Of a DNA stretch of 64,000 nucleotides, positions 43,051 to 52,113 are shown one piece after another. Source of the stretch: Oribacterium sp. NK2B42. Its GTDB lineage: Bacteria > Bacillota > Clostridia > Lachnospirales > Lachnospiraceae. The notes under the pieces were generated by a model. That model was not told where the DNA came from. It searched no databases and saw nothing but the letters and a program-made list of their open reading frames with translations. The stretch spans positions 1 through 64,000 of the forward strand of contig NZ_AUJX01000008.1 of NCBI RefSeq assembly GCF_000424445.1, given 5' to 3'. Position 1 is the stretch's first letter, and every line of letters begins with the position of its first letter. Both the position numbers and the translations under genes were made by a program.

Positions 43051-44046
43051 ATGGCTATTATTGATGAGATCAAGGCTAAGGCAAAAGCAGACAAGAAGAC
43101 TATCGTACTTCCTGAGTCTATGGACAAGAGAACCTTCGAGGCTGCTGTAAAGATTACAAAGGAGGGTATCGCTAACGTTGTTCTGATCGGTACTCCTGAA
43201 GAAATTGCCAGGAACGGTGAGGGATTTGATCTTACAGGCATTACAGTTGTGGATCCATACAACGATGCCAACAAGCAGAAGTACATTGATAAGTTCGTAG
43301 AGCTCAGAGGCAGCAAGGGTGTTACTGCTGAGTCAGCCAAGGAGCAGATGGAGAAGGATTATATGTACTATGCATGTCTTATGTGTAAGTGCGGTGATGC
43401 TGACGGTGTTGTTTCCGGTGCATGTCACTCAACAGGTAACACTATCAGACCGGCTCTCCAGCTTCTTAAGACAAAGCCGGGCATCAAGTCTGTTTCAGGT
43501 TTCTTCCTTATGGAAACAGATGCAAAGGAGTACGGCGAGAATGGTACATTCGTATTCGCTGATTGTGCAGTAAACGTAGATTTCGATTCAGAGAAGCTTG
43601 CTGAGATCGCAGCACTTTCTGCTGAGTCTTTCAAGAGCTTTGTTGGCGCAGAGCCAAAGGTAGCCATGCTTTCATATTCAACAAAGGGAAGTGCAAAGCA
43701 TGATGATGTAACAAAGGTTGCAGAGGCTGTTAAGATTGCTAACGAAAAGTATCCTGATATCAAGCTTGACGGTGAGCTTCAGCTTGATGCAGCTCTTGAT
43801 CCTACAGTTGCAGAGCTCAAGGCTCCGGGCAGCGCAGTTGCAGGTCATGCAAACACACTCGTATTCCCTTCACTTGAGGCAGGAAACATTGGCTACAAGC
43901 TCGTTCAGAGACTTGCTCATGCCGGCGCTTACGGTCCTGTTCTTCAGGGTCTTTCAATGCCTGTTAACGACCTTTCAAGAGGCTGCTATGCAGACGATAT
44001 CGTAGCAGTAGTTGCTATGACAGCTGTTCAGGCTCAGAATGCTTAA
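43051..44046 (+). CDS. pta: phosphate acetyltransferase
   Basis: Converts acetyl-CoA and phosphate to acetyl phosphate. The 331-residue short form (no N-terminal DRTGG domain) has KTIVLPESMDKRTFEAA at the start, DGVVSGACHSTGNTIRPALQ, and the end region GPVLQGLSMPVNDLSRG. The start at 43051 (MAIIDEIKAK) is ten bases after GAGAGGAG; the ATG at 43042 is too close to that site. It precedes ackA by 140 bases and takes acetyl-CoA made by the pyruvate:ferredoxin oxidoreductase at 54.6 kb. Confidence 0.97.
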   Translation: MAIIDEIKAKAKADKKTIVLPESMDKRTFEAAVKITKEGIANVVLIGTPEEIARNGEGFDLTGITVVDPYNDANKQKYIDKFVELRGSKGVTAESAKEQMEKDYMYYACLMCKCGDADGVVSGACHSTGNTIRPALQLLKTKPGIKSVSGFFLMETDAKEYGENGTFVFADCAVNVDFDSEKLAEIAALSAESFKSFVGAEPKVAMLSYSTKGSAKHDDVTKVAEAVKIANEKYPDIKLDGELQLDAALDPTVAELKAPGSAVAGHANTLVFPSLEAGNIGYKLVQRLAHAGAYGPVLQGLSMPVNDLSRGCYADDIVAVVAMTAVQAQNA

Positions 44047-44057
44047 CTAAGAATTAA

Positions 44058-44092
44058 AGGGTCAGGCCCTGGTGACTTGACCCTGTTTCTTT
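44058..44092 (+). terminator. terminator or attenuator between pta and ackA
   Basis: AGGGTCA / TTGACCCT stem with an inner GGCCCTGGTGAC loop, followed by TTTCTTTTT. Confidence 0.65.
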
Positions 44093-44186
44093 TTATGTTT
44101 TAGTACCGCGGTTCGTGGGACTTGAAGCTACAAAACGAAAAAACGGAGCACGACGCTTCATAATATGATTTTAGGAGAAAAAACCA

Positions 44187-45386
44187 ATGAAAATTCTTGT
44201 TTTAAACTGTGGATCTTCTTCACTTAAGTACCAGCTCATCGACATGGAGAATGAGTCAGTTCTTGCCAAGGGTCTTTGCGAGAGAATCGGAATCGACGGT
44301 TCAAAGCTCACACATAAGGCTCCGGGTAAGGATGATTTTGAGCTTGAGACAGCTATGCCTGATCACGGCGTTGCAGTTAAGCTTGTATTTGATGCTCTTA
44401 CAGACGCAGCACACGGTGTCGTTAAGTCTGTTGATGAGATCGGTGCTATCGGTCACAGAGTACTTCATGCCGGAAAGAAGATCACAGAGTCTATCGTTGT
44501 TAATCAGGAGGTAAAGGATATCATCCGTGAGTGCTTCGACCTTGGACCTCTTCACAACCCTGCAAACCTTCTTGGTATCGAGGCTTGTGAGAAGGTTGTT
44601 CCCGGTAAGCCAAACGTTGCTGTATTTGACACAACCTTCGGTATGACTCTTCCTGAGAAGGCATTCTACTATGCGATCCCTACAGAGTACTATGAGAAGT
44701 ATGGTATCCGTCGCTACGGTTTCCACGGAACATCTCATACATTCGTTTCTCACGAGACAATCAAGTTTGGAAATCTTGATCCTGAGAAGGCAAAGGTTAT
44801 CGTTTGCCACCTTGGAAACGGTGCCTCTGTTTCTGCTTCTATCGGTGGAAAGGGTGTAGATACCTCTATGGGTCTTACTCCGCTTGAGGGTCTCATCATG
44901 GGAACACGTTCAGGTGATATCGATCCTGCAGTAGTACAGTTCCTTGCAAATCATGAGCATCTTTCAGTTGACGAGGTTCTCAACATCCTTAACAAGAAGT
45001 CAGGTGTTCTTGGTCTTTCGGGCGTTTCTTCAGACTTCCGTGATGTAGGGAAGGCTGCCGCTGAAGGCAATCACATGGCTCAGGTTGCTCTTGATGCATT
45101 TGAGTACAGAGTTGCCAAGTACATCGGTGCATACGCTGCTGCAATGAACGGTGTTGATGCTATCGCTTTCACAGCCGGTGTTGGTGAGAACGACAAGAAT
45201 GCACGTAAGCGCATCGTTGATCAGTATCTCGGATTCCTCGGCGCAAAGATCGATGATGAGAGAAATGATGTTCGCGGTAAGAATACACTTATTTCTTCAG
45301 ATGATTCAAAGGTTAAGATCTTCCTTATCCCTACAAATGAAGAGCTTGCCATCGCACGTGACACACTTCGCCTTGTAGAAGCTTAA
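44187..45386 (+). CDS. ackA: acetate kinase
   Basis: Makes ATP and acetate from acetyl phosphate. 399 residues, full length: KILVLNCGSSSLKYQLID at the N-terminus, GHRVLHAGKK, FHGTSHTFVS, CHLGNGASVSA (about 206), GLTPLEGLIMGTRSGDIDP and FTAGVGEND near the end. AGGAG lies a few bases before the ATG. Codon use is strongly biased (CTT, GGT, AAG), as in nifJ and pta, in line with high expression. Confidence 0.98.
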   Translation: MKILVLNCGSSSLKYQLIDMENESVLAKGLCERIGIDGSKLTHKAPGKDDFELETAMPDHGVAVKLVFDALTDAAHGVVKSVDEIGAIGHRVLHAGKKITESIVVNQEVKDIIRECFDLGPLHNPANLLGIEACEKVVPGKPNVAVFDTTFGMTLPEKAFYYAIPTEYYEKYGIRRYGFHGTSHTFVSHETIKFGNLDPEKAKVIVCHLGNGASVSASIGGKGVDTSMGLTPLEGLIMGTRSGDIDPAVVQFLANHEHLSVDEVLNILNKKSGVLGLSGVSSDFRDVGKAAAEGNHMAQVALDAFEYRVAKYIGAYAAAMNGVDAIAFTAGVGENDKNARKRIVDQYLGFLGAKIDDERNDVRGKNTLISSDDSKVKIFLIPTNEELAIARDTLRLVEA

Positions 45387-45403
45387 TAATTTGCCAATAT
45401 CTC

Positions 45404-45439
45404 GACCGGAGCATTTTTCATGTTCCGGTCTATTTTTTT
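45404..45439 (+). terminator. terminator of ackA
   Basis: GACCGGAGCA / TGTTCCGGTC stem followed by TATTTTTTT. Confidence 0.85.
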
Positions 45440-45465
45440 CAGTAGTAGATTATGACGATAACGGA

Positions 45466-45510
45466 AGAAAATGGAAGGGATGGGTGCGTCACCCGTCCCT
45501 TCCATTTTCT
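45466..45510. repeat. 45-bp palindrome of the AGAAAATG family (compact form)
   Basis: Arms of 21 bases (45466-45486 and 45490-45510) starting AGAAAATGGAAGGGATGGG are complementary except for one G-T pair, with CGT between them. The arm differs by two bases or fewer from the outer arms of the larger element at 60202-60359. It lies in the ackA-rpmF gap, after the ackA terminator. Confidence 0.85.
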
Positions 45511-45610
45511 GCACCATTTCAAATACTTTGAAAATTTTGCTTGCAATTCTCTGAGTAACGTAGTATCGTATATCGAGCGTGCAATTGCTAAAATCAAATA
45601 AGATTTTTGC

Positions 45611-45639
45611 TTGACATAAAATAACCGGTTGGATATAAT
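45611..45639 (+). promoter_or_regulatory. consensus promoter of rpmF
   Basis: TTGACA (45611-45616), exactly 17 bases, TATAAT (45634-45639): a perfect match to the vegetative sigma consensus, about 28 bases before the rpmF start. Confidence 0.9.
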
Positions 45640-45667
45640 TTCTCGGTATGACGAAGGAGGTGTAAAT

Positions 45668-45850
45668 ATGTCAATTTGTCCTAAGAATCATTCATCCAAG
45701 GCTCGCAGAGATTCAAGAAGAGCTAACTGGAAGATGGGAAAGATGAACCTTGTAAAGTGTTCAAAGTGTGGTGCTCTTGTTATGCCTCACAGAGTCTGCA
45801 AGGCTTGCGGATCTTACAACAAGCGTGAGATCGTTAAGGTTGAAGACTGA
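45668..45850 (+). CDS. rpmF: 50S ribosomal protein L32
   Basis: A 60-residue zinc-binding ribosomal protein: SICPKNHSSKARRDSRRANW at the N-terminus and two CxxC pairs (CSKC and CKAC) for zinc, the C+ form. AAGGAGGTG precedes the ATG at 45668. The usual upstream neighbour in many bacteria, the DUF177/YceD gene, is not in the 281-base gap, and rpmF has its own consensus promoter and terminator. Confidence 0.97.
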   Translation: MSICPKNHSSKARRDSRRANWKMGKMNLVKCSKCGALVMPHRVCKACGSYNKREIVKVED

Positions 45851-45877
45851 TCTTTACCGATTTAATAAGAGATAATT

Positions 45878-45910
45878 AACCCTGAAGTGCTATGCTTCAG
45901 GGTTTTTTCT
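45878..45910 (+). terminator. terminator of rpmF
   Basis: AACCCTGAAG / CTTCAGGGTT stem, loop TGCTATG, followed by TTTTTT. Confidence 0.9.
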
Positions 45911-46123
45911 GTGTATGGAAATATTCAAAAACCGTTGAAGTTGTTAAATGGGAGCTACGTGGTATAATGACTTAAGTTGTTTCCCCGGGGTGCAGAGATA
46001 CTAATGTGAAGGATTTTATTCATCACAATTTGTACCGCCGGCTGAAAAAGCCGGAATGGATATCAGTGTGAGAAAATTCTTACAAATTATCCCGGTGCAC
46101 TAAGGCATCGGAATGGAGTTTTT

Positions 46124-47362
46124 ATGAAAAGGTTATTAACGGTGATCATGCTGCTGAGTCTGATGATGATCGGATGTCAGAAGCATTCGCCTATAGTCTA
46201 TAGCGTGAATAAGTCGGATGAGCTTATACAATACGAATCTGAATCCATTGAGGAATCCAGGTTTATGGAGTCACTTGAGGAGCAGATAAAAATCGAGGAA
46301 TCCGAAAGTGCGGCCATAGAACAGGCGGCTATCTGGACAAAAAAGGTGCCGGATAAACCTCCGGTTAAGGTAAAGGGCGTCTACATCAGTTCGAAGGTTG
46401 CGGGAGCGGAGAAAATGAAGACGATCGTTGAGCACATTGATGCCACCGAGATCAACGCAGTCGTCATAGATATCCTGGAAGATAAGGGACATATCGAGTA
46501 CAAGATGGGTGGTGAACTCATCGATTCCATCGGTTCGGTGCAGGAGACCATTCCGGACATCGATGCACTCATGTCTATGCTGAAGGAGCATAATATTTAC
46601 GCCATTGCCCGTATAGTAACCTTCAGGGACCCTTTCCTTGAACAGGTTAAGCCGGAGTGGCTGAACCACAATAATGACGGAACGGTATTTCACGATGCCT
46701 CCGGTATGACATGGATCAATCCCTATAACCGTGAAGCCTGGGAGTATAAGGTGCAGGTAGCGGAGCAGTGTGCTGACGCGGGTTTTGATGAAATACAGTT
46801 TGACTATGTGAGATTCTGTACGGAAAAGGGCATGAACAATGTTACTTACACCGATGAAGAAACCCAGGGCATGGACAAGACAGAGATCATCACTGAATTT
46901 ATCAAGTTTGCTTCGGACAGACTGGCGGATAAGAACGTGTTTATGTCTGCGGATGTTTTCGGAACCATCATTGGCTCCTATGTTGATACTATTTCGGTAG
47001 GACAGGATTATCCGGTTATGGCAAGCGCTGTGGATTATATGTGCCCCATGATCTATCCTTCCCATTACGGAAACGGAAATTTCGGGCTGGATGTCCCGGA
47101 CAGGCATCCTTATGAAGCTATACTTGGCGCCTGCAATGCTTCCAAAAAGGATCTTGCTTTAGAGGAGGTTGAGGGCGTGCATCAGGCAAAGGTTCGTCCA
47201 TGGCTTCAGGGATTTACGGCTTCATATCTTTCGAGTTATATCCATTACGGACCTGAAGAAATAAGACAGGAGATACAGGCGGTCTACGATGCCGGCTATG
47301 ATGAGTGGCTTATATGGAATGCCAACAATGAGTATCAGTGGGATGCGTTCTTGCCGGCGTGA
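46124..47362 (+). CDS. putative glycoside hydrolase lipoprotein (DUF4015)
   Basis: A 412-residue exported lipoprotein: signal peptide with lipobox LMMIGC (Cys18), a Glu/Ser-rich helical spacer (about 25-75), then a TIM-barrel-like DUF4015 domain starting KVKGVYISSK. Motifs include NAVVIDILEDKG, YAIARIVTFRDP, WINPYNREAWEY, FDEIQFDYVRF and the ADVFGTI and MCPMIYPSHYG segments; the Asp/Glu residues on barrel ends fit a glycosidase. The substrate is unknown, presumably a surface polysaccharide. GGAG precedes the ATG. It is a separate unit before leuS. Confidence 0.85.
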   Translation: MKRLLTVIMLLSLMMIGCQKHSPIVYSVNKSDELIQYESESIEESRFMESLEEQIKIEESESAAIEQAAIWTKKVPDKPPVKVKGVYISSKVAGAEKMKTIVEHIDATEINAVVIDILEDKGHIEYKMGGELIDSIGSVQETIPDIDALMSMLKEHNIYAIARIVTFRDPFLEQVKPEWLNHNNDGTVFHDASGMTWINPYNREAWEYKVQVAEQCADAGFDEIQFDYVRFCTEKGMNNVTYTDEETQGMDKTEIITEFIKFASDRLADKNVFMSADVFGTIIGSYVDTISVGQDYPVMASAVDYMCPMIYPSHYGNGNFGLDVPDRHPYEAILGACNASKKDLALEEVEGVHQAKVRPWLQGFTASYLSSYIHYGPEEIRQEIQAVYDAGYDEWLIWNANNEYQWDAFLPA

Positions 47363-47435
47363 GGCTGATAAGGTACGGAATTGATATTAGGTTATAACAG
47401 TTATGCCGGATATTCCTTTGGATGCTCTAAAATCT

Positions 47436-47463
47436 TTGACGTAAGGATTCTTTCTGTTATAAT
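47436..47463 (+). promoter_or_regulatory. promoter of leuS-uvrC
   Basis: TTGACG (47436-47441), 16-base spacer, TATAAT (47458-47463), about 130 bases before leuS. The leader shows no T-box signature. Confidence 0.7.
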
Positions 47464-47595
47464 TAGATTTCGTTGATATAAGTGCCTGTGTCCTATGAAG
47501 AGCAGGCAGATATTGACTTTCCGGACTTATGATAAGCCGGGATGCCGGAAGGCAGAAAAGTTACTTCAACATGATTTCACAAGGGGAAATTGGTT

Positions 47596-50013
47596 ATGCA
47601 ATATAATTTTAAGAAAATCGAGCCTAAGTGGCAGACAAAGTGGAAAGAGGCTGATGCCTTCAAGGCAGTGGACTTTGATAAGCGCCCAAAATGGTATGGA
47701 CTTGTAGAGTTCCCATATCCGTCAGGAGCGGGAATGCACGTTGGACATATCAAGGCATATTCAAGTATCGAGGTTCTTGCACGTAAGAGAAGAATGCAGG
47801 GCTACAATGTTCTGTTCCCTATGGGATTTGATTCCTTCGGACTTCCTGCGGAGAACTATGCTATCAAGACCAATACACATCCGCACATCATCACAGAGAA
47901 GAATATCGATCATTTCAAGGAACAGATGAGACAGGTTGGATTTTCTTTTGACTGGTCAAGAGAGATTGCAACTTCACATGCGGATTACTATAAGTGGACA
48001 CAGTGGATCTTCCTTCAGCTCTTTAACAAGGGACTTGTATTCAGAGCAAAGACTCTCGTAAACTATTGCCCAAATTGTAAGGTGGTTCTTTCCAATGAAG
48101 ACTCACAGGGTGGTAAGTGTGATATCTGCCACAGTGATGTAGTTCAGCTTCCAAAGGATGTCTGGTACCTGAAGATCACAAAATATGCAGACAGACTTCT
48201 GGATGGTCTTGATGACGTTGAGTATCCTGAAAGCATCAAGCAGCAGCAGATAAGCTGGATCGGACGTTCCACGGGTGCATTCGTTAACTTCGAGCTTGCG
48301 GATGAAAGCAATGGAGCTGTTCTCGATAAGCTTGAGATCTATACCACAAGATGCGATACCCTTTACGGAGTAACCTTCATGGTTGTTGCTCCGGAGCATC
48401 CTGCCCTTGATAAGTACAAGGACAAGATTACAAACTGGGATGAGGTTCTGAAGTATAGAGAGGACGCTGCCAAGAAGACAGAGTTCCAGCGAACTCAGCT
48501 TGTAAAGGATAAGACCGGCGTAAAGATTGCAGGTCTTAAGGCTGTAAATCCTGTTACAGGAAAGCAGATCCCTGTATTTATCGCGGATTATGTAATGATG
48601 GGCTATGGAACAGGAGCTATCATGGCTGTTCCTGCTCACGATCAGAGAGACTATGATTTCGCGAAGAAATTCGGCGTAGATATCGTTGAAGTTATAAAGG
48701 GCGGAGACATTGAAAAGGAAGCCTATACAGGCGACGGAGAGATGGTTAACTCTGACATCCTTAACGGATTCACAAACAAGAAGGATTCTATCGCAAAGAT
48801 GCTCACTGTTCTTGAGGAAAAGGGCATCGGACACAAGGGCGTTCAGTACAAGATGAAGGACTGGGCATTCAACCGTCAGCGTTACTGGGGAGAGCCTATT
48901 CCTCTTATCCACTGTCCTCAGTGCGGAACTGTCGGTGTTCCTGAGGATCAGCTGCCACTTACACTTCCGGATGTTGAGAATTTCGAGCCGGGTACTGACG
49001 GTCAGTCACCGCTTGCAAAGATTGAAAGCTTCGTAAACTGCACATGCCCTAAGTGCGGCGGTGCAGCAAAGAGAGAGACAGACACCATGCCTCAGTGGGC
49101 AGGTTCCTCATGGTATTTCCTGAGATTCTGCGATGCCAACAATGACAAGGCATTTGCCGATGCAGATAAACTTAAGTACTGGCTTCCGGTTGATCATTAC
49201 AACGGCGGTATGGAGCACGTTACCAGACACCTTCTTTACTCAAGATTCTGGCATCAGTTCCTTTATGACCAGAAGCTGGTTCCTACACCGGAGCCTTATG
49301 CAAAGAGATCCTACCAGGGACTTATCCTCGGACCTGACGGAGAGAAGATGTCCAAGTCAAAGGGTAATGTTATCGATCCGCTGAACATCGTTGATACTTA
49401 CGGTGCAGATACACTTCGTGCATACGTTCTCTTTATGAGTGACTATACAGCAGCTGCTCCATGGAGCGATGAAGGAGTGCGTGGCGTTAAGCGTTTCCTT
49501 GACCGAGTAGCGGGTCTTACAGATATCGCAACACTTGACAAGGAAGATCCGGGCCTTGAGTCAAAGCTTCACAAGACCATCAAGAAGGTTTCCGATGATA
49601 TCGAGCGTATGAAGTTCAATACTGCCATCGCAGCGTTGATGACTCTCATCAATGACTTCACAAAGGCGGGAGCTATCACAAAGAATGACCTTATTGTGTT
49701 TATAAAGCTCCTTCATCCGTTTGCACCTCATCTTACCGAGGAGATTTATGAGACTCTCGGAGGCGAGGGACTTCTTACACTGGCTCAGTGGCCGGAGTAT
49801 GATGAAGAGAAGACAAAGGATGCAGTCATCAACATGGGTGTTCAGGTTAACGGTAAGGTACGTGGTAATGTTGACATCCCTGCTGAAGCTGATCAGGATG
49901 CAGCAGTTGAGGCTGCCAAGGCTGATCCTCAGATCAACAAGTTCCTTGATGGCAAGAACATCGTTAAAGTTATCTTTGTAAAAGGAAAGATACTGAACTT
50001 CGTAGTTAAGTAA
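47596..50013 (+). CDS. leuS: leucyl-tRNA synthetase
   Basis: Charges tRNA-Leu; class Ia, 805 residues, full length for bacteria. It shows the HIGH motif in YPSGAGMHVGHIKAY (about 40), a CxxC zinc knuckle (YCPNCKVVLSNEDSQGGKCDIC type, about 157-178), the editing domain with TRCDTLYGVTFMVVAPEH, a second CxxC pair (CPQCGT and CPKCGG), and KMSKSKGN (about 577). The start at 47596 follows AAGGGGAAAT. uvrC starts 5 bases after its stop. Confidence 0.97.
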   Translation: MQYNFKKIEPKWQTKWKEADAFKAVDFDKRPKWYGLVEFPYPSGAGMHVGHIKAYSSIEVLARKRRMQGYNVLFPMGFDSFGLPAENYAIKTNTHPHIITEKNIDHFKEQMRQVGFSFDWSREIATSHADYYKWTQWIFLQLFNKGLVFRAKTLVNYCPNCKVVLSNEDSQGGKCDICHSDVVQLPKDVWYLKITKYADRLLDGLDDVEYPESIKQQQISWIGRSTGAFVNFELADESNGAVLDKLEIYTTRCDTLYGVTFMVVAPEHPALDKYKDKITNWDEVLKYREDAAKKTEFQRTQLVKDKTGVKIAGLKAVNPVTGKQIPVFIADYVMMGYGTGAIMAVPAHDQRDYDFAKKFGVDIVEVIKGGDIEKEAYTGDGEMVNSDILNGFTNKKDSIAKMLTVLEEKGIGHKGVQYKMKDWAFNRQRYWGEPIPLIHCPQCGTVGVPEDQLPLTLPDVENFEPGTDGQSPLAKIESFVNCTCPKCGGAAKRETDTMPQWAGSSWYFLRFCDANNDKAFADADKLKYWLPVDHYNGGMEHVTRHLLYSRFWHQFLYDQKLVPTPEPYAKRSYQGLILGPDGEKMSKSKGNVIDPLNIVDTYGADTLRAYVLFMSDYTAAAPWSDEGVRGVKRFLDRVAGLTDIATLDKEDPGLESKLHKTIKKVSDDIERMKFNTAIAALMTLINDFTKAGAITKNDLIVFIKLLHPFAPHLTEEIYETLGGEGLLTLAQWPEYDEEKTKDAVINMGVQVNGKVRGNVDIPAEADQDAAVEAAKADPQINKFLDGKNIVKVIFVKGKILNFVVK

Positions 50014-50018
50014 AATAT

Positions 50019-51911
50019 ATGCGAGACAACAGTAAATTTAATTTTGATGAAGAACTGAAAAAACTCCCGGCTTTGCCGGGAGTTTATCTTATGCATGGAC
50101 CCAAAGACGAAATCATTTACGTCGGCAAGGCGAAGGTCCTTAAAAACCGTGTAAAACAGTATTTCCAGAAGTCCTATAAAAAATCAGCGAAGATCCAGCA
50201 GATGGTGAGTCTGGTGGAGAGATTCGAATATATAGTTGTAGACTCCGAGCTTGAAGCCCTGATGCTGGAAAACAATCTCATCAAGGAGCATAAACCTAGA
50301 TACAATACACTGCTTAAAGATGACAAAACCTATCCATATATCAAGGTTACCTTTGAACAGTACCCGAGGGTTCTCAAGGTCAGGAAAAGAGCTACGGATA
50401 AAGGTAAATATTTCGGTCCCTATGCCTCAAACGATCAGGTAAATGAGGTTATAGACCTTATACGAAGGACTTTCCATATAAGAAACTGCAATAAGGTATT
50501 TTCAGAGGATGCACCCCTTGCCAATAAGTGCATGTACTATGACATCCATCAGTGTGACGGGCCCTGCATCGGCAGACAAAGTAAGGCTGATTATAAAATT
50601 CAGGTAGATAAGGCCATAGATTTTCTTAACGGAAAGTATGAGGATATCGTGAAGGAACTGCATCGCAAAATGATGAGGGCTTCCGATAATCTGGATTTTG
50701 AAACTGCCATGGAAATGAGGGATCTTATTAAGGCCATTGAAGCTGTGCAAAACAGGCAGAAGATTGTTGCCTATGATTCCGGTGACCGGGATATCATAGG
50801 TATGAGAAGAGAATTTTCTGACTGTATCGTTCAGATATTCTTCGTCCGGGACGGAAAGATCATAGGAAGAGACCATCAGTTTGTAGACATCGATCAGGAA
50901 GAAAGCGATGAAGAGATCCTCAACGATTTTATAGAGCAGTATTATAACGGAACGCCTTTTATTCCTCACGAGCTCTGGGTTCAGACGGAGCTCCCCGAAA
51001 AAGCCATACTTGAACAGTGGCTTAGTCGCGAGAAGGGCAGAAAGGTAAGCATTATCACTCCTCAGATAGGCAAAAAGGAAAAGCTTGTGGAGCTTGCCAT
51101 CACCAATGCCGGAATTCTCATGAACCGTTACAGACAGCAGTACCGTGAGCAGGATGCAAAATGTGCCAGGGCGGTTAAGGAGCTTCAGGATATCATCGGT
51201 CTTGAAAAGCCGCCTATCCGCATCGAGTCCTACGATATTTCCAATACCATGGGAGCTCTTAACGTCGGTTCCATGGTGGTGTATCAGAACGGTAAGCCCA
51301 AGAATAATGATTACAGAAAGTTTCGTATCAAAACGGTTCAGGGACCGGATGACTATGCGTCCATGTATGAGATGCTTACCCGCCGCTTTGAACATGGTCT
51401 GAGTGAGATGAAGGATAATGCAGTCGCCGGAAAGGATGATTCCATGGGTTCCTTTTCAAATTTCCCGGATCTTATCTGTATGGATGGAGGCAAGGGACAG
51501 GTTAATGTCTGCAGGCAGGTGCTTTCGGAGCTTGGCATAACCTCGGTGGAGGTCTGCGGTATGGTTAAGGATGATCATCACAGAACAAGAGCACTTTTGT
51601 ATGATGACAGGGAACTGCCTCTTGCTGAAAACAGTGAAGCCTTTAAGCTGCTCACCCGTATTCAGGATGAGGTTCACAGATTTGCCATAACCTATCACCG
51701 CTCACTTAGGGAAAAGAGCCAGATAAAGTCATTGCTGGATGATATAAAAGGCGTGGGAGAGGTACGAAAGAAGGCGCTGATGAAACGGTTCGGAGACATT
51801 GATCACATAAGAGCCGCGTCCCTGGAGGAGCTTATCGGCTGCCCTTCAATGGATGATCATTCTGCGAGACAGGTGTATGACTTTTTCCACAGAGAGCAGA
51901 GTGTGTGTTGA
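50019..51911 (+). CDS. uvrC: excinuclease ABC subunit C
   Basis: Makes both incisions in nucleotide excision repair. 630 residues: GIY-YIG nuclease at the N-terminus (LPGVYLMHGPKDEIIYVGKAK), a Cys-rich part (CMYYDIHQCDGPCIG, about 175), the UVR motif (HRKMMRASDNLDFETAMEMRD), the RNase H-like nuclease with ESYDISNTMGALNVGSMVVYQNG, and a C-terminal helix-hairpin-helix (LDDIKGVGEVRKKALMKRFGD). It begins 5 bases after leuS without its own strong ribosome binding site, so it is probably translationally coupled. Confidence 0.96.
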   Translation: MRDNSKFNFDEELKKLPALPGVYLMHGPKDEIIYVGKAKVLKNRVKQYFQKSYKKSAKIQQMVSLVERFEYIVVDSELEALMLENNLIKEHKPRYNTLLKDDKTYPYIKVTFEQYPRVLKVRKRATDKGKYFGPYASNDQVNEVIDLIRRTFHIRNCNKVFSEDAPLANKCMYYDIHQCDGPCIGRQSKADYKIQVDKAIDFLNGKYEDIVKELHRKMMRASDNLDFETAMEMRDLIKAIEAVQNRQKIVAYDSGDRDIIGMRREFSDCIVQIFFVRDGKIIGRDHQFVDIDQEESDEEILNDFIEQYYNGTPFIPHELWVQTELPEKAILEQWLSREKGRKVSIITPQIGKKEKLVELAITNAGILMNRYRQQYREQDAKCARAVKELQDIIGLEKPPIRIESYDISNTMGALNVGSMVVYQNGKPKNNDYRKFRIKTVQGPDDYASMYEMLTRRFEHGLSEMKDNAVAGKDDSMGSFSNFPDLICMDGGKGQVNVCRQVLSELGITSVEVCGMVKDDHHRTRALLYDDRELPLAENSEAFKLLTRIQDEVHRFAITYHRSLREKSQIKSLLDDIKGVGEVRKKALMKRFGDIDHIRAASLEELIGCPSMDDHSARQVYDFFHREQSVC

Positions 51912-52113
51912 AAAACTGTTCATTTTTCTTACGTAAATCTGTCTTGTATTTAATGAAAATCACAATATACAAAAATTATTATTGCTGATAAGATGATGTG
52001 AGTAAAAATAGGATTTACTTCTTGCCGCTTTTTCTGTGACATTGTGAGAATGTCATAAGACAGTGGGCGGTGCCTGCATGGGTGAGAAGTATCATATATA
52101 TGGAGATAGATTT

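Noticed and set aside
47363-47595. T-box leader before leuS
   Set aside because: No GGTGG...ACCGCG-type T-box sequence or antiterminator was found; only an ordinary promoter is visible.
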